Shown one piece after another: positions 40,432 to 48,759 of a stretch of 64,000 bases of DNA. The notes under the pieces are model-generated. The model was not told the origin of the DNA and searched no databases. It saw nothing but the letters and a program-made list of their open reading frames with translations. Source of the stretch: JAENWD01 sp963796915 (GTDB lineage Bacteria; Acidobacteriota; Vicinamibacteria; Vicinamibacterales; JAENWD01); NCBI GenBank assembly GCA_963796915.1, contig CAWCNI010000001.1, positions 74,841 to 138,840 of the forward strand, read 5' to 3'. The translations under genes and the position numbers were made by a program. Each line of letters begins with the position of its first letter. Position 1 is the stretch's first letter.

Positions 40432-40477
40432 CGCGGAGGCTCGCGCCAGGGAATGCAGCGCGGGCCGGACGGCATGC

Positions 40478-42055
40478 GTGACCTGGCTTAAGAGAATCAG
40501 CCTCGCCCTCGCCGTGGTGGCCGGTGTCGCGGCAGCCTTCTGGGCGAAGGCCGTGTCGGACATCGCCGTCTCGGCGCCGCCGCTGGTCGTGCCGGGGCTG
40601 TCGTCGTCGGGCCACTACCGGCCCGACGAAGCGTCGCTCAACACGCATCCGGTGCCTCAGTGGTTCGAGGACGGGAAGTTCGGCGTCTTCATCCACTGGG
40701 GACTGTTTTCCGTCCCCGGCTTCGCGCCAAAAGGTCGTTTCGAAGACGTCCTCACGCACGACTACGGGCGCGCGATGCTCGTCCACCCGTACGCCGAGGA
40801 CTACTGGAACGCCATCAAGGACGCGGGCACGCCGTCTGCGGCATTTCATCGCGCCCACTACGGCGCCATGCCGTACCAGGGCTTCAAGCCGATGTTCATG
40901 TCGCGGCTCGCACTGTGGGATGCGGACGCCTGGGCGCGGACGTTCGCCTCGGCCGGCGCGAAATACGTGGTCCTCGTCGTGAAGTATCACGACGGCTTCT
41001 GTCTGTGGCCGACCTCGATCGCCAATCCTCACGAAGCACACTGGTCGAGCGAGCGCGATCTGGTCGGCGAGATGGCAGCGGCAGTCCGCGCTCACGGGAT
41101 GCGCTTCGGCGTCTATTACTCGGGCGGCGTCGACTGGACGTTCAGGCCCCGCATCTCGCGCACGCTCGGCGACTACAGCGGCTCGACGCCTGGCGGCGAC
41201 TATCCCGCCTATGCCGATGCCCAGGTTCGCGAGCTGATCGTGCGCTACCGCCCCGACATCCTCTGGAACGACATCTCGTGGCCGACGAATCGGGACAGCC
41301 TGTTCACGCTGTTTGCCGACTACTACAACGTCCTGCCGGACGGCGTCGTCAACGATCGCTGGAGCGAGGCCACCGCGCTCAGCCTCCTGATGCGGCTGAA
41401 GCCGTCGCGGATGGCCTTCGATCTGCTCGTCGAGCAGGCGTTCAAACACAATCCCAACGCCATCAGGGACATCACCCCACCGGCCATTCCGCACAGCGAC
41501 TACACCACGCCGGAGTACACCCAGTACCCCGACATCCAGGCGAAGAAGTGGGAGACGACCCGCGCCATCGGCAATTCATTCGGCTACAACCGCAACGAGG
41601 CCGACACGGACTACACACCCGCCCGGACGCTCCTCACGAATTTCATCGATGCCGTCTCGAAAAACGGCAACCTGCTGCTGAACGTCGGGCCGCGCGGTGA
41701 GGACATGCAGATCCCGATCGAGCAACTGAGCCGGCTGCAGGCGTTTGGCGACTGGCTGGGCCGAAACGGCCAGGCGATCTACGGCACCCGGCCGTGGACG
41801 CGCGCCGAAGCGACGACAGCGGAAGGCGTGCAGGTCCGCTTCACGCAAGGCGCCGGGACCGTGAACGTCATTCCCCTGGGCGAAGTCAGCGGCACGACGC
41901 TGACGATCAAGGGCGTCGCGCTTCGCGGCGCCGGCGTCATCCTGGCCACCGGCGGCGGCGCGAGCGCCAGGTCCGTCGGCGCCGATACGGTCCTGACGCT
42001 GGACGCGCCGCTCGACCACGTCTTCGCGCCGGCGATCGCCCTCCATCTGGATTAG
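40478..42055 (+). CDS. GH29 alpha-L-fucosidase
   Basis: A 525-aa glycoside hydrolase with an N-terminal signal anchor (I-S-L-A-L-A-V-V-A-G-V-A-A, residues 6-18) after a GTG start. The GH29 lead motif W-F-E-D-G-K-F-G-V-F-I-H-W-G is at about residues 62-75, and the catalytic nucleophile is D265 in I-L-W-N-D-I-S-W. The C-terminal part (about 430-525) is a beta-sandwich. It removes terminal fucose from glycans or plant polysaccharides outside the cytoplasm. The ROK regulator directly downstream is a sensible controller. Confidence 0.93.
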   Translation: MTWLKRISLALAVVAGVAAAFWAKAVSDIAVSAPPLVVPGLSSSGHYRPDEASLNTHPVPQWFEDGKFGVFIHWGLFSVPGFAPKGRFEDVLTHDYGRAMLVHPYAEDYWNAIKDAGTPSAAFHRAHYGAMPYQGFKPMFMSRLALWDADAWARTFASAGAKYVVLVVKYHDGFCLWPTSIANPHEAHWSSERDLVGEMAAAVRAHGMRFGVYYSGGVDWTFRPRISRTLGDYSGSTPGGDYPAYADAQVRELIVRYRPDILWNDISWPTNRDSLFTLFADYYNVLPDGVVNDRWSEATALSLLMRLKPSRMAFDLLVEQAFKHNPNAIRDITPPAIPHSDYTTPEYTQYPDIQAKKWETTRAIGNSFGYNRNEADTDYTPARTLLTNFIDAVSKNGNLLLNVGPRGEDMQIPIEQLSRLQAFGDWLGRNGQAIYGTRPWTRAEATTAEGVQVRFTQGAGTVNVIPLGEVSGTTLTIKGVALRGAGVILATGGGASARSVGADTVLTLDAPLDHVFAPAIALHLD

Positions 42056-42122
42056 CCGCCCGCAGGCATCCCCGCGCCGCCGCCCCTCGACCGCGCGCCC
42101 GCGATGACGTCTAATTGGCCTG

Positions 42123-43334
42123 ATGCGCACTCCCCCAGCCACCGGCGCCAGACATGCCGCGCACCTGAGAGGGTTGAATCTCGAGCGAGCGCTCCTGGTC
42201 GCCATGGATCGGCAGGGCCCGTTCTCCCGCGCCGAGCTGATTCGGGAAACTGCGCTGTCGGCGCCGACTATCGGCAGCCTGACTGCCGATCTGATCCGCC
42301 GCGGTCTGTTCCGCGACCTGGGCACGGGTCCCTCGCGTGGTGGGCGGCGCCCGTCGTTCATGGAGTTCAACGATCGGCACGGCTTCGTCGCCGGCATTCA
42401 CATCGAGTCGTCGCGGTTCACGCTGGCCGTGGCCGATCTTCGTGGCGAGATCATCGCGCGCCATCGCGTCGACCCGACCGCGGACCGGCGGCCGCATGCG
42501 CTGCTGCCGCTGGTCGCAAGTGAGCTGCGCGCGCTGCTGCGGCTGGCGCGTGTGCCGATCCGGCGGCTCCTCGCCGTCGGCGCCGGCGTGCCGGGCGCGG
42601 TGGACCCCGGCCACGGCGTCGTCATCGCGCTCGCTCCCAACCTGAAAGGCTGGTCGCAGGTTCCTGTGGCGGCCATCCTCGGCAAGGCGCTGGGCGCGCC
42701 GATCCTGGTCGAAAACGACGTCAACCTCGCGATCCTCGGCGAGCGCTGGCGCGGAGTGGCCAAGGGGCACGACACCTGCGCGTTCATCACCGTCGGGACC
42801 GGCATCGGCGCCGGCATCGTCGTGAAGGGCGAGCTGCATCACGGCCATCACTTCCAGGCCGGTGAAATCGCCCTGATGTGCATGGGCCCGCAGTTTGTCG
42901 GCACCGACTTCGGCGCCAAAGGATGCCTCGAAACCCTCGTCGGGTTGCAGGCGCTCGAGGCGCGCTGGTCGAAGCACGCCAGTCCCGCCCGCGACGCGGA
43001 CGCGCGGATGCGCGAGCTGGTGCAGTCCGCCAAGGCCGGCGATCGGCGCGCGCTGGCAATCCTCGATGACGCCACCACGCTGATCGGGATTGCCGCGGCA
43101 AACCTGAACCTGACGCTCGACCCGTCGCTGATCGTCCTCGGCGGCGCGCTCATCGCGCACGCGCCTCACCTCATCGACGACATCCGCCGCATCGTCGGCC
43201 GAATCGTGCTGACGCCGAGCGGCATCATGGAGTCAACGCTCGGTGAAGAGGCGCCGCTCTGGGGCAGCGTGCTGCACGCCGTCACGGAGGCCAGGCATCG
43301 GCTGCGCACCGACCTCAGGAATGACGGGTCGTAG
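42123..43334 (+). CDS. ROK-family transcriptional repressor
   Basis: A 403-aa protein. Residues 15-70 form a winged helix-turn-helix (A-L-L-V-A-M-D-R-Q-G-P-F-S-R-A-E-L). Residues 88-390 are the ROK sugar-kinase-like domain with G-V-P-G-A-V-D, E-N-D-V-N-L-A and G-T-G-I-G-A-G-I. The zinc-finger cysteines of typical ROK repressors are only partly kept (M-C-M-G-P...G-C-L-E-T). It probably represses the GH29 gene 67 nt upstream in response to a sugar. Confidence 0.88.
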   Translation: MRTPPATGARHAAHLRGLNLERALLVAMDRQGPFSRAELIRETALSAPTIGSLTADLIRRGLFRDLGTGPSRGGRRPSFMEFNDRHGFVAGIHIESSRFTLAVADLRGEIIARHRVDPTADRRPHALLPLVASELRALLRLARVPIRRLLAVGAGVPGAVDPGHGVVIALAPNLKGWSQVPVAAILGKALGAPILVENDVNLAILGERWRGVAKGHDTCAFITVGTGIGAGIVVKGELHHGHHFQAGEIALMCMGPQFVGTDFGAKGCLETLVGLQALEARWSKHASPARDADARMRELVQSAKAGDRRALAILDDATTLIGIAAANLNLTLDPSLIVLGGALIAHAPHLIDDIRRIVGRIVLTPSGIMESTLGEEAPLWGSVLHAVTEARHRLRTDLRNDGS

Positions 43335-43402
43335 GGGCCTAGGGGCCGAGGGGCCTGGAAGGGCAAGGAGGGTTAGGGGGCCAAGGAGCCCTAGGGCACG
43401 GG
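43335..43402. repeat. G-rich low-complexity tract
   Basis: A run of GGGGCCNAGGGGCC-like units and (A)AGGGNAAGGAGGG follows the ROK stop codon. The G runs (several of four or five) could form a quadruplex. It flanks the four-helix gene on one side; a different tandem repeat flanks the other. Confidence 0.6.
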
Positions 43403-43411
43403 AGTACTGAG

Positions 43412-43646
43412 TTACCGGATCGTTCTCATCGCAGTACGCAGAAAGTGCCCCTGGTCTCTGGGGGGTGCGTCGAGCAAGTTCTTCAACGATGTTCGCCGGC
43501 ACCGATAGCGCGGCTCGTCGCAGCTGCGAACCGAGTTCGAATCGATCGCTTCGTGGAAACCGTTCAGTAACCAGCGCGTGCACTCGAAAGAACAGTGCGT
43601 CCGCGCGTTGCCACGCCACGATGTTGCGGTGTCGCAGCCTGTCCAC
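43412..43646 (-). CDS. Four-helix-bundle protein (S23/IVP-like), frameshifted and short
   Basis: From GTG 43646 the frame reads V-D-R-L-R-H-R-N-I-V-A-W-Q-R-A-D-A-L, then F-P-R-S-D-R-F-E-L-G-S-Q-L-R-R-A-A and S-V-P-A-N-I-V-E, the core of the small four-helix-bundle family first known from 23S rRNA intervening sequences. A shift in a six-base homopolymer (43459-43464) moves to the frame R-D-Q-G-H-F-L-R-T-A-M, stopping at 43412. With about 78 aa it is shorter than the usual 110-130, so it may be decayed. Relatives include DGR accessory (Avd) proteins; no reverse transcriptase is present here. Confidence 0.65.
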
Positions 43647-43671
43647 GGCGGCTTCGAGTGCAAGAATCGTC

Positions 43672-43758
43672 GCCTGCTCGCCTGCTCGCCTGCTCGCCTG
43701 CTCGCCTCCCTCGCCTCCTCGGCTCCCTCGGCTCCCCCGGCTCGCTCGGCTTCCTGGG
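43672..43758. repeat. GCCTGCTC tandem repeat array
   Basis: Four perfect 8-bp units GCCTGCTC (43672-43703) run into degenerate units GCCTCCCT, GCCTCCTC, GGCTCCCT and so on up to the CRTAC1 stop codon. Translated on the minus strand it gives G-E-Q-A-S-R-R-A, but there is no reason to think it is coding. Confidence 0.75.
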
Positions 43759-43761
43759 CCG

Positions 43762-45423
43762 CTAGCCGCCCTCGTCGATCTCCAGCAGGCGATCGGCGGC
43801 GACGCCGGTCCGGCGCGTTGTCTTTCCGTCGGGCCACTTGACCTCGAGCGCGTCGACAGTCGTGGCGCTGCCCAGCCCGAAGTGCTGCCGCACGTCGTTC
43901 TGCGACAGGTAGCTCGATCCGCTCTGAACAACGCGCGAGAGCGTTCGCTGACCGACTCGCGCCGTGATCACGGCGCCGATCGCGGTGGCGCCGGGCGACG
44001 CGTGCAGTGCGACCAGCAGCCAGTGCCCGGGCGAGGCGATTTCGTTGTGCAGCACCTGCGGCGCGCCGTCGAGATCGTTGATCACGACGTCCAGGCGCCC
44101 GTCGTTGTCGAGGTCGCCCATGGCGAGGCCGCGGCTGACCCGGGGCTCGGTGAAGACTGTCCCGTATTGCGCAGAAACCTCGTCGAACGTGCCGTCGCCG
44201 CGGTTGTGGTACAGGAGCTTGCGCTGCCGGTAACCTGCCGACGCGCCGAGGTGGGCGGTGTCCAGCTGCGGATAGACGTGGCCGTTGACGGCGATGATGT
44301 CGAGGAAGCCGTCGTTGTCGTAGTCGAAAAACGTGGTGCCCCAGCCCACGTACGGCAGGCTCGAGGGCGCGGTGTTGGAGGCAAAAGACCGGTCGCTGAA
44401 ATGGTCGCCGTCGTTGTGGTACAGGTCGTTGTACTCCTCGGCGAAGTTGGTGACGAAGAGGCTGAACCTGCCGCTGTTGTCGTAGTCGCCCAGCGCCACG
44501 CCCATCCCGCCCTGCTCGGCGCCGTCCTCGCTGACGGCGACGCCCATCGGGAACGCCGTCTCCTTGAAGGTGCCGTTGTGCTGATTCAGATAGAGCAGGT
44601 TCGGCGTGGAGTCGTCGGCGACATACAGATCGGGCCAGCCGTCGCCGTTGGCGTCGAACCAGGCGATGCCCATCCCGAAGTAGCCGTGCGGGTCCGAGAC
44701 GCCGGCCTTCTCGCTGACGTCGCTGAAGCGGCCATTGCCGTCGTTGTGGAAGAGAAAGTCTGTTTCGCCGGGGAGCCCGCGCGGGCCGCACTGCACGGCA
44801 ATCCCGCGGTACTCGCAGGTCCGATCCTTCCCGAACTGCGGCAGGTGCTGCAGGTCGACGTGGACGTAGCGGCTGACGAAGAGATCGAGGCGCCCGTCGT
44901 GGTCGTAGTCGGCGAACCCGCAGCCGGTGGACCATCCGCCGACCGACACACCGGACGTGCCGGCGATGTCGGTGAACGTGCCGTCGTGATTGTTGCGGTA
45001 CAGGCGGTTGCCGCCCAGGGCCGTGACGTAGAGATCCGTCCAGCCATCGCCGTCCACGTCTGCGGTGCACACGCCCATGCCCCATCCGGGATGGCCGACG
45101 CCAGCGTGATCCGTCACATCCTCGAAGCGTCCGTTCCCGAGATTCCGATAGAGCGCGCTGCGCGCCGCCGCCGGATCGCCCGCAGTCTCCACGGTCAGCG
45201 AGTCCACGAAATACAGGTCCTGCCGCCCGTCGTTGTCGAAGTCGAACATCGCGACGCCGCCGCTCATCGACTCGACGATGTACTTCTTTTCTGGCGCGGC
45301 GTGGTGTCGAAAGCCGATGCCCGCGGACGCGGTGATGTCGCGAAACAGCACGGCCGGCGCCTGCGCCGCCACGCTCGCGGCGGCCAGCACGCCAGCCATC
45401 GCCGTCACCCGGAGAGGGCTCAT
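43762..45423 (-). CDS. CRTAC1-family FG-GAP/ASPIC repeat protein
   Basis: A 553-aa exported protein (signal peptide residues 1-20, ending V-A-A-Q). At least seven VCBS/FG-GAP repeats with calcium-loop patterns such as D-F-D-N-D-G-R-Q-D-L, D-V-D-G-D-G-W-T-D-L and D-Y-D-H-D-G-R-L-D-L form a beta-propeller; the C-terminal ASPIC/UnbV domain spans about 470-550. It is the last gene of a minus-strand unit with two TPR proteins (49-nt gap). Probably calcium-binding and at the cell surface. Its exact role is unknown. Confidence 0.92.
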   Translation of the reverse strand: MSPLRVTAMAGVLAAASVAAQAPAVLFRDITASAGIGFRHHAAPEKKYIVESMSGGVAMFDFDNDGRQDLYFVDSLTVETAGDPAAARSALYRNLGNGRFEDVTDHAGVGHPGWGMGVCTADVDGDGWTDLYVTALGGNRLYRNNHDGTFTDIAGTSGVSVGGWSTGCGFADYDHDGRLDLFVSRYVHVDLQHLPQFGKDRTCEYRGIAVQCGPRGLPGETDFLFHNDGNGRFSDVSEKAGVSDPHGYFGMGIAWFDANGDGWPDLYVADDSTPNLLYLNQHNGTFKETAFPMGVAVSEDGAEQGGMGVALGDYDNSGRFSLFVTNFAEEYNDLYHNDGDHFSDRSFASNTAPSSLPYVGWGTTFFDYDNDGFLDIIAVNGHVYPQLDTAHLGASAGYRQRKLLYHNRGDGTFDEVSAQYGTVFTEPRVSRGLAMGDLDNDGRLDVVINDLDGAPQVLHNEIASPGHWLLVALHASPGATAIGAVITARVGQRTLSRVVQSGSSYLSQNDVRQHFGLGSATTVDALEVKWPDGKTTRRTGVAADRLLEIDEGG

Positions 45424-45472
45424 GGTGTGTCTACTCTAAGCGCGCGGGCGCGCCGGCGCACGTCAGCACCAC

Positions 45473-46360
45473 TTATGGATGTCCGAGCGCCTTGCGATAC
45501 GCTTCGAGATGCTGCTGGGCGGCGGCCGTGTCACCCAGACGGGTGCAGGCGAGACTGAGTTGGTACTGAGCCTTGGCTGAGCCCGGCGCCCTGGCCACGG
45601 CGCGCTCGAGCGCGGCGCGCGCAGCCGCGGCGTCGTTCTGATCCAGAAGGATCATCCCGAGCGCCAGGTTGGCAGTGGCGTTGTCCGGGGCAGTCTCGAG
45701 GACGCGGCGGGCATTGGCTTCGGCCTCCTTGAGCTGACCTGCGCCCTGTTGAGCCTCCGCAAGGGCCGCGCGGGCGTCGACCTGATCGCCCGAAAGCTGA
45801 AGGCCGCGCTGCAGAACGAGAATGGCGTCGGCGTACTGCTTGGCGCGATTCCTGGCGACGCCGAGTGCCACGAGTGTCTGCGCCCGATTGGGTTCCAGGC
45901 GGTCGGACTCCGCCAGCGTTTCCGCCGCCCGGGGATCGCTCACCTCGAGGTACGCAACGCCGAGCAGGTAGGCATAGGAAGCGTCTGCGGGGAACATCCT
46001 CACAAGGGCCTGCAGCTTGTCGATCGCGGCGCTGGTTCGCCCAGCGGCGATCGCGACGCGCGCATACGTCGCGATCACGTCCTCGGAGTTCGGAGCGAGT
46101 GCCAGCGCCTTGTCCAGTGACGCAAGCGCGGTGGCGTCGTGCCGGTCGGCCTGCAGCTGCGCCAGCGTCATCCAGCACCGGGCCGAATGCAGGCGGCCGG
46201 CGGCCTCTGTCAGGAGATGGACCGCCTCGTCGTCATGTCCGCCGGCATGCGCCGTCGCGGCCCGCGCGAGGACCTCGTCAAGCGCCGGCGTCGGCGGCGG
46301 GCCCTGCGCGCCCGGCGTCATCAGGGTGGCCAGCGTCAGCACGCACGCGATAAACGTCAT
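45473..46360 (-). CDS. TPR-repeat protein
   Basis: A 295-aa protein with a signal peptide (residues 1-20) and about seven tetratricopeptide repeats (for example A-L-A-P-N-S-E-D-V-I-A-T-Y-A-R-V; L-A-L-G-M-I-L-L-D-Q-N-D-A-A-A-A). Its ATG overlaps the stop of the upstream TPR gene by 4 nt (ATGA), so translation is coupled. A periplasmic scaffold is likely, perhaps for the CRTAC1 protein encoded next. Confidence 0.88.
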   Translation of the reverse strand: MTFIACVLTLATLMTPGAQGPPPTPALDEVLARAATAHAGGHDDEAVHLLTEAAGRLHSARCWMTLAQLQADRHDATALASLDKALALAPNSEDVIATYARVAIAAGRTSAAIDKLQALVRMFPADASYAYLLGVAYLEVSDPRAAETLAESDRLEPNRAQTLVALGVARNRAKQYADAILVLQRGLQLSGDQVDARAALAEAQQGAGQLKEAEANARRVLETAPDNATANLALGMILLDQNDAAAARAALERAVARAPGSAKAQYQLSLACTRLGDTAAAQQHLEAYRKALGHP

Positions 46361-48564
46361 GGCTGCCGCCGGTCCTTCAACTGACGGAACAGCTCGAACT
46401 GCTCTTCTGCGCGTGCGGTCTGACCCGCCCGCTGATAGGCCTGGCCGAGCTGATAGTGGATGTTCGCGTCCGACGGCGCCAGTTGGGCGGCGTGCTCCAG
46501 TTCTGTCGTCGCCTCGGCAGTCTGGCCCAGCGAGAGCAGGACTTTCCCGAGGAGATACCGGGCGTTCGCGAAGTCGGGCCGTCGAGCCAGGACGCCGCGA
46601 AGCACGTCGACGGCCTCCGCGCGCGTTCCGCGAAGATCGAGCACTGTCGCCAGAGTCTGACCGGCCTGCAGGTTGTCGGGATGTGAGGCGCGCTCGGCAC
46701 GGAGCGCGGCTTCCGCTTCCGGCAGACGGCCCTGCTTCAAGTAGATCAGGCCGAGCGCGGCATTGGCCTCCGATACATCCGGCTTGATGGCCACAGCCTT
46801 CGTCAGCGACGTCACGGCGGCGTCCATGTCGCCTTGCTGCGCCTCCGCGAGTCCCATCACGACCAGCACTTCCGGCGCGTCGCCATGTCGCGCCAGCAGG
46901 TCCCCGAACAGCCGTTCCGCGTCTGCCGCGCGGCCGCTCCGCACGAGCGCGACGCCATACATGTACTGCACCGACGCGTCATCGCCGCGGGTCGGATCGT
47001 CGTCGAGCAACGTTGCCGCCTCCGCATACGCCTCGACGTTGAAGGCCGCGAGGGCCGCCATCCGACGCACCGACGCATCGCGCGGGCGGTCGACGACGGC
47101 GGCGGCGAGCAGGGGATGCGCACGCTCGTAGCGATGCGCGTTGAAGTAGGCCAGCCCGAGCGCGTACCGGCCTTGCGGAAGCGCCGGCGACAGCTGAACG
47201 GCCGTTTCGAACATCTCCGCGGCGCGGTCGAAGTGGCGCGCCTGGACGTGAAGGACGCCGAGGTTGTAGTAGGCCTGCGCCAGCGCCGTTGCCACGTGCG
47301 CCACGATTGCCTGGCGGGCCTCGGCGGGCAGATCGCGGACTGTCGAGTCGCCGAATGACGAGAGGGATGAGGGCGCATCGCCGGCCGCGGCATCATCGGC
47401 CAGGTAGTGCGCGAGGCGCTCGCGCAGGGACTCTGTATGCTGCTGCGAGGATCGTTCCGCTTCCGCGAATTCTGCGGCTGCCTGATCGGCCTGCCCCAGC
47501 TGACGCAACGCGACCCCGAGCTGGTAGTGGATGCTGGCGACCCGCGCCGGGTCCGCGTTCGCGCCTTCGGATCGTGCCAGGGCGGCGCGGAGGGCGGCGG
47601 CCGCGTCCGCGGCGTGGCCAAGCGCCATGTGTGAGCGTCCGAGGTAGAGGTATGCGTCCGCGGGTGCGCCGGGCGACTGCACAAGCGGCGTGAGCACAGC
47701 AATGGCTTCGGCGGACCGTCGAAGGTCGGTGAGCGCCATGCCCAGACGCAGCGTCGCGATGCGATCGTCCGGCGCGATCGCCAGCTCGCGCTGGAACTCG
47801 TCGACGGCGGTGGGCAGCCCGTCGGTGCCCCGTGCCATCACGGCGAGCGTCGCCAGGTAGTAGTGGGCGTGGCGCACCCGCGCGTCGCGCGCCAGGGCAC
47901 CGCGCAGCAGTGTGGTCGCCTGGTCCTGATGCCCTGCGTCCCGGTACATTCGCGCGATGAGCACGTCCGTGGCCGGCTCCGGATGGGCCTTGCGGACTTG
48001 ATCGAACAGCGACGCCGCCTTCGCCAGATTGCCGAGGCGCAGGTAGCCGGAGGCCAGCACGAATGTCAGCTCGCCATCGTCCGGGGCGCTGCCATGCACT
48101 TCCTCGAGCTCCTGCACCGCCTGCGCCGGGTGGCCGTCGGCGACCAGCGCCTGGGCGAGCAGCCGCCTGATGGGGATGCTGCGCGGGTGCGAGGACGCAA
48201 GGGGGGTGAGGAGGGTCACCGCTGCCGAGGCCTTGCCCATCTCGAGGTTGGCGGCGCCGAGCGCCATCGTTCCGCTGGTGTCGTCTGGCGTCGCCGTGGC
48301 GGCGCGTCCGAACGCGGTCAACGCGTCGGCGTCACGGCCATCCGCCATCGCCGCGGCCCCGAGCAGCAGCCACCCCTGCCCGGCGGCGTCGCGATACCTG
48401 CTTTCGGCGGTCTCCCGTTCGCCCGCCCGGAGGCTGATCTCGGCCTGGGCGATGGCGGCGTCGAAGGGGGCTGCCGGCGAAGGCGCCTGCGCGTGGGTCG
48501 GGCGGGTGGCGAGGGCTCCGGCGACCAGGACGGCCGTGGCAAGATCCCGTCTGCGGCGCGGCAT
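46357..48564 (-). CDS. Large TPR-repeat protein
   Basis: A 735-aa protein with a signal peptide (residues 1-25, ending T-H-A-Q) and around 18 TPR units covering almost the whole chain, with typical W/L/G/Y-A-P consensus positions (A-L-G-L-A-Y-F-N-A-H-R-Y-E-R-A; A-L-G-L-I-Y-L-K-Q-G-R-L-P-E-A). It is first in the operon TPR-TPR-CRTAC1. Its start is 195 nt from the divergent TonB receptor start, so the two units share a control region. Confidence 0.9.
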   Translation of the reverse strand: MPRRRRDLATAVLVAGALATRPTHAQAPSPAAPFDAAIAQAEISLRAGERETAESRYRDAAGQGWLLLGAAAMADGRDADALTAFGRAATATPDDTSGTMALGAANLEMGKASAAVTLLTPLASSHPRSIPIRRLLAQALVADGHPAQAVQELEEVHGSAPDDGELTFVLASGYLRLGNLAKAASLFDQVRKAHPEPATDVLIARMYRDAGHQDQATTLLRGALARDARVRHAHYYLATLAVMARGTDGLPTAVDEFQRELAIAPDDRIATLRLGMALTDLRRSAEAIAVLTPLVQSPGAPADAYLYLGRSHMALGHAADAAAALRAALARSEGANADPARVASIHYQLGVALRQLGQADQAAAEFAEAERSSQQHTESLRERLAHYLADDAAAGDAPSSLSSFGDSTVRDLPAEARQAIVAHVATALAQAYYNLGVLHVQARHFDRAAEMFETAVQLSPALPQGRYALGLAYFNAHRYERAHPLLAAAVVDRPRDASVRRMAALAAFNVEAYAEAATLLDDDPTRGDDASVQYMYGVALVRSGRAADAERLFGDLLARHGDAPEVLVVMGLAEAQQGDMDAAVTSLTKAVAIKPDVSEANAALGLIYLKQGRLPEAEAALRAERASHPDNLQAGQTLATVLDLRGTRAEAVDVLRGVLARRPDFANARYLLGKVLLSLGQTAEATTELEHAAQLAPSDANIHYQLGQAYQRAGQTARAEEQFELFRQLKDRRQP

Positions 48565-48659
48565 GAACGGCGGAACTCCGTGACGATTCTACTCGCGCCG
48601 CGGCAGTGGCCGGCCAGTGGTCACACGGTGGTCAGGTGCACGGCCGCCTCAGAAAGCAG

Positions 48660-48687
48660 TTGACACCGCGCCGATGGGGCGCATAAT
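48660..48687 (+). promoter_or_regulatory. Sigma70-like promoter for the TonB-dependent receptor
   Basis: TTGACA (48660-48665) and CATAAT (48682-48687) are separated by 16 nt. A start site near 48694 would leave a 65-nt leader before the ATG at 48760. The match is by eye only; acidobacterial promoters are poorly mapped. Confidence 0.55.
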
Positions 48688-48690
48688 ACC

Positions 48691-48729
48691 GACTTTATTA
48701 ACGTCCTTTACAAACTGACTTTACCAATT
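48691..48729 (+). promoter_or_regulatory. Three 13-bp tandem operator-like repeats
   Basis: Units start at 48691 (GACTTTATTAACG), 48704 (TCCTTTACAAACT) and 48717 (GACTTTACCAATT), with the shared core C-T-T-T-A-Y-N-A-A in exact 13-nt register. They lie just downstream of the promoter and between two divergent units, where a repressor or an RNA-binding factor could act. They are also the only AT-rich segment in the area. Confidence 0.55.
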
Positions 48730-48759
48730 CACCAACCAGCACGTTCGAGGTGGTCCGAC

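Noticed and set aside
43412..43646. Diversity-generating retroelement accessory gene (Avd)
   Set aside because: No reverse transcriptase, template repeat or variable repeat is visible around it.
43465..45558. A 697-codon plus-strand frame opposite CRTAC1
   Set aside because: FG-GAP calcium loops on the minus strand are unmistakable; the plus frame is Val/Asp-rich antisense.
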